From Orthonyx spaldingii (Eukaryota > Chordata > Aves > Passeriformes > Orthonychidae), in assembly GCA_013397795.1 (NCBI GenBank), contig VZTJ01000240.1, forward strand, positions 38,795 to 102,794: DNA of 64,000 bases, written 5' to 3'. Below the pieces are notes generated by a model. That model worked only from the letters and a program-made list of their open reading frames with translations, did no database searches and was not told the origin of the DNA. Positions 22,601-31,600 of this stretch are shown in pieces. The position numbers and the translations under genes are program-made. How positions within the stretch are numbered: position 1 is the stretch's first letter; each line of letters opens with the position of its first letter.

Positions 22601-25600
22601 CTTTCAAGAACTCTCCCTTCCCCACAAGCCCGCCATAAATCACTCTTCTGCTTCTGCTCCTGCCAGGCATGAACTCCTGGAAGAGGCTCGGAGGAAAGGA
22701 TTGCCCTTTGCCCACTGGGACGGCCCCACTGTTGTGTCCTGGCTGGAGGTGAGGCAGAGCATGCCTGTGGATTGTCCCAATGCTGTCCCCACAGGTCTGT
22801 GAGTGCCACCATGTCCCACCATGCTGTCCACATGCATGGCTGGGGGCTGCAAATCCTAGGAGAGCAGAGGAGATCCCTGGATCCCTCACAGAGCCTGTGG
22901 AGCTGTGGTTTGAGTAGAACTTTGGGTTGGAGCACAAGTCTGATGAGGACTGGCTGAGGGATCTGGGAGTGCTCAACCTGGAGAAAAGGAGGCTCACGGG
23001 GGACCCTCTGGCTTTGCACAACTCCCTGACAGGAGGGGGCAGCCAGGGAGATCAGACTCTGCTCCCAGGGAACAGGGACAGGACAAGAGGAAATGGCCTC
23101 AAGCTGTGCCAAGGGAGGTTCAGGCTGGATATTGGGGAAAAGTTCTTCAGTGAAAGGGTGGTCAGACCCTGGCGCAGACTGCCCAGTGCAGAGGTAGAGT
23201 CCCCATCCCTGGAAGTGTTCAAACCATGTGTGGACATGGTGAATGTGGCAGCGCTGGTGGAATGGTTGGAACTGATCTTAGAGGCCTTTTCCAACCTTAA
23301 TGATTCTATGAAAAGCTCCCTGGGTGCTCCTTCCCTGTGCTGTGCCCATTAGGCACAGGGATGCTGGGCCACCCACAGGCCACCTATGCAAGGCACAACC
23401 AAAACCAGAATCCTGTGTGGACATTCAGCTTTGATATTGGGCTCTAGAGAGGGTGGCCTTGCCCCTGGCACAGGAGCCAGGGTGGCAGTTCTGGGCAGTC
23501 ATTGCTGTTCCTGTCCCCAGCTCTGGGTGGGGATGCCAGCCTGGTACGTGGCCGCATGCCGGGCCAATGTCAAGAGCGGGGCCATCATGTCGGCCCTGTC
23601 GGACACCGAGATCCAGCGGGAGATCGGCATCAGCAACGCCCTGCACCGCCTGAAGCTGCGCCTGGCCATCCAGGAGATGGTGTCCCTCACCAGCCCCTCG
23701 GCACCGCCCACATCCCGCACGGTGAGTGCTCCCTGCCCACCTCTGGACCCTCCATGGGCCAAACAACATGCTCCTTGCCCTCCTTTCCCTCCTTTCCCTT
23801 GGGACCACTGTGGCAAATGTGGCCATGGAGGGGGTAATGTTCCTTCATGGACTGGTCAAACCACTGGACACTCATCCCCCAGCACAAAGGTCATTCCCAG
23901 CTGGAAGCACGAAGCTCTTTACAGTTTTAAGGCTCCTGCCCCTCACATGGGGTTGTCAGCAGGAGGCCAACCCTGCAAAGAGCAGAGCTCAGGGCATGGC
24001 TGCCCTGGAGAGGATAAATCTCCATCCAAAGATCAGAAATCCAAATGTTCCTCATGTACAGGGCCAGCGTGGTTACACACAGCCTCTTTCCCAATCATTT
24101 CAACACAAGCCTTTTCCATCTGAAATTTCTGGGGCAAGTCAGAACAACTGCAGATCCTTGCCCCTGGGTAGGATGGAGGGACTGTGTCTTTTGCTGGTCC
24201 CCAAATGCCTCGAGGGGGTAATGGTGACCCAGTAATGCCAAGACTCATCTGAAGACTTGCAACTGGCAGAAGGAAATCTGATGTGTCCTGGTCAGATGGC
24301 TGTGTCTGCGGTCACAGCTGATGGGGACAGGCCTGCAGCCTCCTTGAGCATCACACTAAAGTGGAAAGGGAGGTGAATGAAGGTCCTTGCTCTGCTCTCC
24401 ATGGCTGCGTGGACAGCCCAGGGTCCTCTCAGGCAGTGAGGTGTCACCAGGTTTAGCTGCAAGGATGTGGGGTGTCCCCAGCACAGCTCCAAGCACAGGG
24501 TGGTCTGGTGCTCCACCAGCCTGAGACAGGCTTGGTTCCAGCATGATTAGTGCTGGCAGAGGTTGGACATAAGCCCAGGTGAGCCCAGGTATGCTCAGGT
24601 GGACAAAAAGGCCAATGGCACCTGGGCTGTCCCAGCACTGTAGTGGCAGCAGGCCCAGGGCAGTCTTCGTCCCCTGTACTGACACTGCTGGGGTCACACC
24701 TGGAATCCTGGAGGAGTTCTGGGCACCTCATGATGAGAGAGACCTGGAGGGGCTGGAGCATGTCCAGGGAAGGGAACAGAGCTGAAGAAGGGTCTGGAGC
24801 CCCAGGAGCAGCTGAGGGAGCTGTGGGGGCTCAGCCTGGAGAAAAGGAGGCTCAGGGGGACCTTCTGGCTCTGCACAACTCCCTAACAGGAGGGGGCAGC
24901 CGAGGGGGGTCGGGCTCTGCTCCAAGGGAACAAGATACAGGACAATAGGAAAAGGCCTCAAGCTGTGCCAGGGGAGGTTCAGGTTGGATAGTGGGGAAAA
25001 TTTCTTCCTGGAAAGAGTGGTCAGGCCCTGGCACAGACTGCCCAGGGCAATGGTGAGGTCACCATCCCTGGAAGTGTTCAAAAAATGAGTGGATGTTGCA
25101 CTTGAGGACGTGGTTTAGTGCTGAACACAGTGGTGCTGAGTTGAGGGTTGGACTTGATGATATTAAAGGTCCTTTCCAGCCTTAATAATTCTGTCATCCC
25201 ATGACTCCGTGGTGGTTGTGAACTGAGGCCGTGTTTCTGTGGTGGTTTGCTCTGACCCCTCTCCTCTTTTCCCTGCAGTCCTCTGGAAACGTCTGGGTCA
25301 CCCATGAGGAGATGGAGAACATGGCAACTTCCACCAAGACGGTGAGGCTGGACAGTCCCCGGGGTGTTGAGGGTAGCTCCCGGGGTGTCAGGGTCTGAGC
25401 AGCTGCGGCAGTGTTAAGCCAGAGGGAAGGGGATCCCTCATATGTCAGCTCTTGGCCAGCACCCTGCAGCTCTTTAGAAACCCTCTTTCAACCTTTAACA
25501 TCCCAGCAATTTCTAGAAGTGACTTAAACCCCATCAGATTTATTTTCCCTTGTGGATTTCACTTTTCACCCTTGTGGGTTTCCAGAGCAGCCTGGCTGTT

Positions 25601-28600
25601 GTTTGAAAGTTAAAGACAAAAGCCAGGAGTGATCTCGAGACACATCTGTCTCGAGACAGAGACACATGAGATCTCTGAGTCATTCTGCACCCAAGTCACA
25701 ACCTGACCCCTCACTGACCTCAGCATAGCCAAATATTGTCCCCACCATCTGTCCCTGCCACTGGCTGACATCTTGGGGTCCCTTGAAGGTCCCTTTGGAG
25801 ACATGGAGCCACATTCCCTTCTCTGCAATATGACTGCTGCCTGTCTGTGTCTCAGAGCAGGGCAGCATTTTGGATTTGTGTGGAAATTGTGTGTCCAAGG
25901 CCAGGTTGGAGCACCCTGGGATAGGGGAAGGTGTCCCTGCCCATGGCAGGGGTGGAATGGGATGAGCTGTAAGGTCCCTTCCAATCCAAACAAGTTTGGG
26001 TTCTCTGAAACAGGCATTTTATTGAAGCTTTTGTTGAGTAGCAGGGATGTGCCACTGTGCCTTGGCAGGTTCTGAGACTGAGGAAAATCAGCACAGGTTG
26101 GCAGAGGAGGAAATAGCTACAAAATCAGTAAATTGGCTTGGGCAGCCCCTGGGGGTTGTGACTCGTGAACTGAAGCTTAATTCTCTTTCATCCGTCTGAC
26201 CTGGGGGGACCCAAGAACTGTCCGTGTTTCCCAGGGAAGATGAACAAGGGTCAGTGCCATCTCCAGCCCAAGCCTCATCCTATACCCTCCTTCTCCTTCT
26301 CCTTCTCCTTCTCCTTCTCCTTCTCCTTCTCCTTCTCCTTCTCCTTCTCCTTCTCCTTCTCCTTCTCCTTCTCCTTCTCCTTCTCCTTCTCCTTCTCCTT
26401 CTCCTTCTCCTTCTCCTTCTCCTTCTCCTTCCTCTTTCTTCTCCTCCTTGTCCTTATCCTTGTCCTTCTCCGCCCTCTCCCTCTTCCTCTCCTCCTCCTC
26501 CTCCTTCTCTTTCCAATTACAGAGGCTCAATAATTTCATAATTCCCAGAACACAAAATGTTACCACTGGAATTTCTTCCTGGAGAAGGAAAAGCCTCCAT
26601 CCCTCTTAATNCTCCCCTCTCCCCCTCCTTCTCCTTCTCCTTCTCCTTCTCCTTCTCCTTCTCCTTCTCCTTCCTGTTTTCTTGGTTAGAGATGGGGTGG
26701 GAACCAGGCCCAGCAGGGTTGAGGTGTCCCCAGCACCCTGGGGACAAGGCTGAGGTCCCCAAACCATAAGAGTGGGTCCTGTCCCTTCCGTGTCCCTCTG
26801 TGCTGAGGAGTTCCATGCTCAGTGCACATGGCAGGCCCTGTCCCTGTACAGCACCACCAGGTAATGACTTTACTGTCCTTTCTGTTGACATGCTGCGTGT
26901 GTCGCACTTAGGACACAGAGGAAGGCAGCTGGGCACAGGTGAGGTCCCTGGGCCACCCTTGTCCGTGGGCGGCAGTGCATGGGGTGGTCGGCGGGGGGAG
27001 CTGGACATCCCAGGGGATGTTTGGGGCACTGATGTTCACTGAGGCCTTGGAGGCTACACCTGCACCGTGTGGCTGCTCCTCTGGGCCATCTCTCAGGTAC
27101 AGGGTGTCCTCCTGGGCCCTTCTCTGCTCCAGGCCGTGGCTTTTCCTGGGACTTGCTCTGTGAGATCCAGAGCCTGTGTTAAGAACCCCCACCTGTGTGA
27201 TCATCTTGCATGGGGGCAGGATTTCAGCTGCATAGACATTTACTTTTTATGAACCAAAAAGATGGGAGGAAAGAGTCCTGCTTGGATCCATCTCTTCTGG
27301 TTTTGTCCCTCTCAAATGTTTTACTTTCCTTCTGGTGGATTTTAATTCATTTTTGGACCCAAAATCAGTTTGCAGTGGAAGCGAATGGGTGGGGTTTTTT
27401 TTCCCGAAACTGACCTTTTGGTTTTTGTTTTGAAGTCATAAAATAGAGATTCTTAAAAATCAGTTGGGAATGCACTGGAACCTATTCCTCAGTTGTTTCA
27501 CCTTTCAATGGATGTGCTTTATCCAGAGGCAGCTGCTCATAAAGTCCAGTTATACCTTGCCCTTATTTTTGGCTACTGCTTTGTCTCCTGGGGGGACATG
27601 AGTAGGACACAGACCATGGCCAACAGAGCTGTTCCCTCCAACTCCTTCAGTACCACCCAGGCTGACTCCTCTGGCCTGGGCTTGGCCTCAGGACAGTGAC
27701 CCCCCTGGGCTGTCACTGATCTCCTGGGATTCTGCAACTCCACCAAGCCCTGGGTTCTTCCCAGCTTCTCCATGTGCTTATCTGCAGACATTGGCCTATG
27801 GGGACATGAACCACGAGTGGATTGGGAACGAGTGGCTGCCCAGCCTGGGTCTGCCCCAGTACCGCAGCTACTTCATGGAGTGCCTGGTGGACGCACGGAT
27901 GCTGGACCACCTCACCAAGAAGGATCTGCGGGTGCACCTGAAGATGGTGGACAGCTTCCACCGGTGAGTTCTGGCCCCCGGAGCTCCCCAGCATGCACAT
28001 GAAGCAGAGGCAGGTGTGGATTTGAGGGATTCTCCCCTGGCTTGGGCAGCCCTGGATGGCTCTTCCAGGCGGGACTCACCACCCTGGGCTGGGGCAGCTC
28101 TTACGGGCAGAAGTTCTCCTTCACCTCACTCCCTGCTGCAGAATTGCAGAGGACCAGGCCTTCCCCTGGCTGTGAAGCAAACCATGGGCAAAACTTTGGG
28201 CTCATCCCTCTTGGTGCTGCACTGTTGTCTGCCAGCAGCCCAGTGGGAGAAGGCTTGTGCCAGGATCCAACCCTGCCATGGGGTTCCACTGCCTACCCTG
28301 ACCCATGGGCCTGCCAGGACCCCCCTGCTCCAGGGGTGAGCCCTTCAGCCTGGAGCAGCGCCCATGGCCTGGTTCCCTGTTCCCTCTCCAGCCACCAAGT
28401 GTGCGGATAGTTTGGATCTGTGCGCTCTCAGGCAGCAGGAACAGACTCAAACTGATGGAGTGGGGAATTGCCATGGAAGGGAGGGAGATCCCTCATTTTC
28501 TAGCTTTGCGTTGTGTTTGTCCTGACCTACCCCTGGCCTGAAGCATCGTTTGGGCATGTGGGGAGCACACAGAGAGGGGGGTCCCTACCCGGGTCCATCC

Positions 28601-31600
28601 CAGCCACATGTCCTGGAGGGCTGGATGACCCCTCATGTCCCCTCGTGTCCTTGCAGCACCAGCCTCCAGTACGGCATCATGTGCCTCAAGAGGCTCAACT
28701 ACGACCGCAAAGAGCTTGAGAGGAGGCGAGAGGAGACCCAACATGAAATCAAAGGTCAGCACCCCCTGTCCAGCTTCAGAACAGAGGAAGAGAAACCTCC
28801 CAGGAGACCACCCAAGGCTGGTCTGTCTCCTACCCCTTATTTTAAACCCATTACTTCTGAGCCCACAGTGCTCTTCTCTAGGAGGACGTCCCTGCTTCTC
28901 CTAGTGCCTTTATCAGCTGGCAGACATGAGGAGGGAGGAGGGGAAAGCAAAGATGCAGCCTGAGAATCCCATGATCTTCTCTGCCCATTTCACTACTCAG
29001 GACATCCCCAGCTTGCTCAGCCTCCCCTTCCTTGTCGCTGTCCTGAGATTCCCTACACATCTGGCTGCTGCTTGGATTACATCTCATTATTGATAATGCC
29101 CCTAATTACACCAGCAGCCGTGGATTCAGTTTTCACAGTTGTTTTCTGCCTGTTATTTCAGCTTGGTAAATTGAACTGAGCTGGCACTTGAGCTCCTGGT
29201 TTTGCTGCTGGCTTGGGAAGGAGAGTCCCAGGATCAGCCTGGGGCAAAGGGAAAGGGCCTCAGGACATCCCCAGATCTCCTCAGAGCCATGAGTGTGGTG
29301 TGAGGTGGCCCTGAGCCGTGCCCTTGCTGTCATGCAGATGTGTTGGTGTGGACCAATGACCAGGTCATTCACTGGATCCAGTCCATCGGGCTACGCGAGT
29401 ATGGGAACAACCTGGTGGAGAGCGGTGTGCACGGGGCCCTGCTCGCCCTCGACGAGAACTTTGACCACAACAGCCTGGCCCTTGTGCTGCAGATCCCCAC
29501 CCAGAACACCCAGGTAGGAGCAGCATCCTTGGAAGATCTTGGAGGAGAGTGGCCAGTATGGAACATGGCTGCGGTGTGACCCCACCAGTGTCACCAACTC
29601 AGCTCTGCCTTTCAAAGCAGAGCTCTCCTATGGCATAAGGGGTTTCTGTCACACTCAGACTTTCCTGGGATGGGAATTTGGGCTGGAAGTACATTCCCTG
29701 TTGATGGGGGATGATAATTTTTTGGTTAATTGCAGGCTCGACAAGTGCTGGAGAGGGAGTTCAACAACCTGCTCGCCTTGGGCACGGACCGGAGACTGGA
29801 TGATGTGAGTGCCAAATCTCTCCATGTCCCATGTGACTCGGGAAAGACTTGGGGATGTTGGTGGATGAGAAGCTCAATGTGCCCTGGCCATGTGCTCTGG
29901 CAGCCCAGAACCCAGTGTGCTGGGCTGATCCCCCAGCGTGGGCAGCAGGGCAGGGGGGATTCTGCCCATCTGCCCCACTCAGGTGAGATCCCACCAGCAG
30001 AGCTGCCACCAGCCTTGTGTTCCAATATCAGAAGGGCATGGAGCTGCTGGAGCAAGTCCAGAGGAGGTGCTCCAAGGGCTGGAGCTCTTTTGCCTGGCAT
30101 CCCTTGGAGTCTTTACTGGAACTTTTGTGTTGATGTCTCCAAGCCATCTTTGCAGGCAGGCTGTAGAGAACAGAGAGATGAGCTGGAGAGGATAAGGCCA
30201 ATGCCATGGGATCACAGCAAGGTGTCCTATGTCCTTGGCTCAGTTTGATCCCACACTTTGCTAGAGCTGGTCACCAGAGACAGGCACACCCTTGCTAGCT
30301 GGTGTCTCACAGGGGCAGAAGGTGCTGCTGGCATTGACCCGGGCCCGTAACGTGCTGTTCCCCGCAGGGCGATGACAAGACCTTCCGTCGGACGCCATCC
30401 TGGCGCAAGCGCTTCCGCCCGCGGGACGTGCACAGCATCAACCTCCTCAGCGGCTCTGCTGAGACCCTCCCTGCTGGCTTCCGCGTCACCAGCCTCGTGC
30501 CACTGCCCCCTCCAGCTGCTCCAGCCAAGAAAATGTCCCCAGAAGGTGGGTCAGCCCTTCTCCAGAGGGTCCTCTCCCACTCCTGCTCAGAGTCTTGGGG
30601 GATGTGGGAAAGGATGTGCCACCAGGAGAGGAGAGGGATANGCACCAAAGCACAGGGAAGGGTGAGTTTCTGGAATGCTCTTCCCTGAGATGTGCATCTG
30701 ACCAGCCCTGGCTCTCTGCTGGGGGGGAGTTCATCGGAAAATCCCTGAATCCTGAGCACTCTCTGCCAGGCGGGCAGCACCGGGCTGCGCTGGCAGCCGT
30801 GAGAAGAGGAGGAGAAGGAGGAGGAGGAGGAGGAGAAGGAGGAGGAGGAGGAGAAAGGAGGAGGAGGAGGAGAAAGGAGGGAGAGGAAGAGGGAGAAAGA
30901 GAGGGAGAGGGAAAAGGAGAGGAAGAGGGAGAAGGAGAGGGAGAGGGAGTGAGAGAGGCTTGCTGGTCACCCAAGATGCTCAATCCATGTGATCCTGGAG
31001 CCGTGGCCTGCTGGAGATGGTTTTCTTGGGAGGGTTATTTCAGACCTGTGTGTGATTTCTTGGTTATGATCTATGAGAAGAAGGGAGGGGCCAGGATTGG
31101 GTCATGAAGTGGGATATGTGACCCAGAGGCTGACAGGATCCAGGAGCCCAGTCTGGGCCAGTTTTGTCCATTCTGCCTTTTGGAAACCACCCCCAAAGGT
31201 ATGTATTAACTGGCTCCATTTGCCTGAGTTGTCCCAGGGCTGGCAGGACCTGCTGGGATACCCTGGCTGCCTGTGCTGCTGGCTGTCCTGTTTTATGTCC
31301 CAGGATCTTCCCCCACCACACAACTCCTTTCTTCAAGGTGTCTTGGTCCCTTTCAAAGCTGTAGGGAGGCAGAAGCTCCAGGCAGGTCACCCCAATTTGT
31401 CTCCTGGACCAGGCACCCGGGTGCCACTGTCTCAAGGCAGCTGCCACATACCCAGTGGAGCAAAGCTGGCTTCAGCAGGCTCAGAAGTGAGGGTGGGAAT
31501 GAGAATTAGAAAACTGTGCATTCACCTTCCAACTCCAAACCTCAGGTTCAGCTCTTCTCCTGCCTCCAGTTTTGCTCAAGTGTCCCAGCTTTCCATCCAG

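Noticed and set aside
26177..26566. Minus-strand open frame rich in Glu-Gly repeats, and plus-strand poly-Leu/Ser-Phe frames
   Set aside because: These are translations of the TTCTCC hexamer array in an intron; there is no conserved flank.
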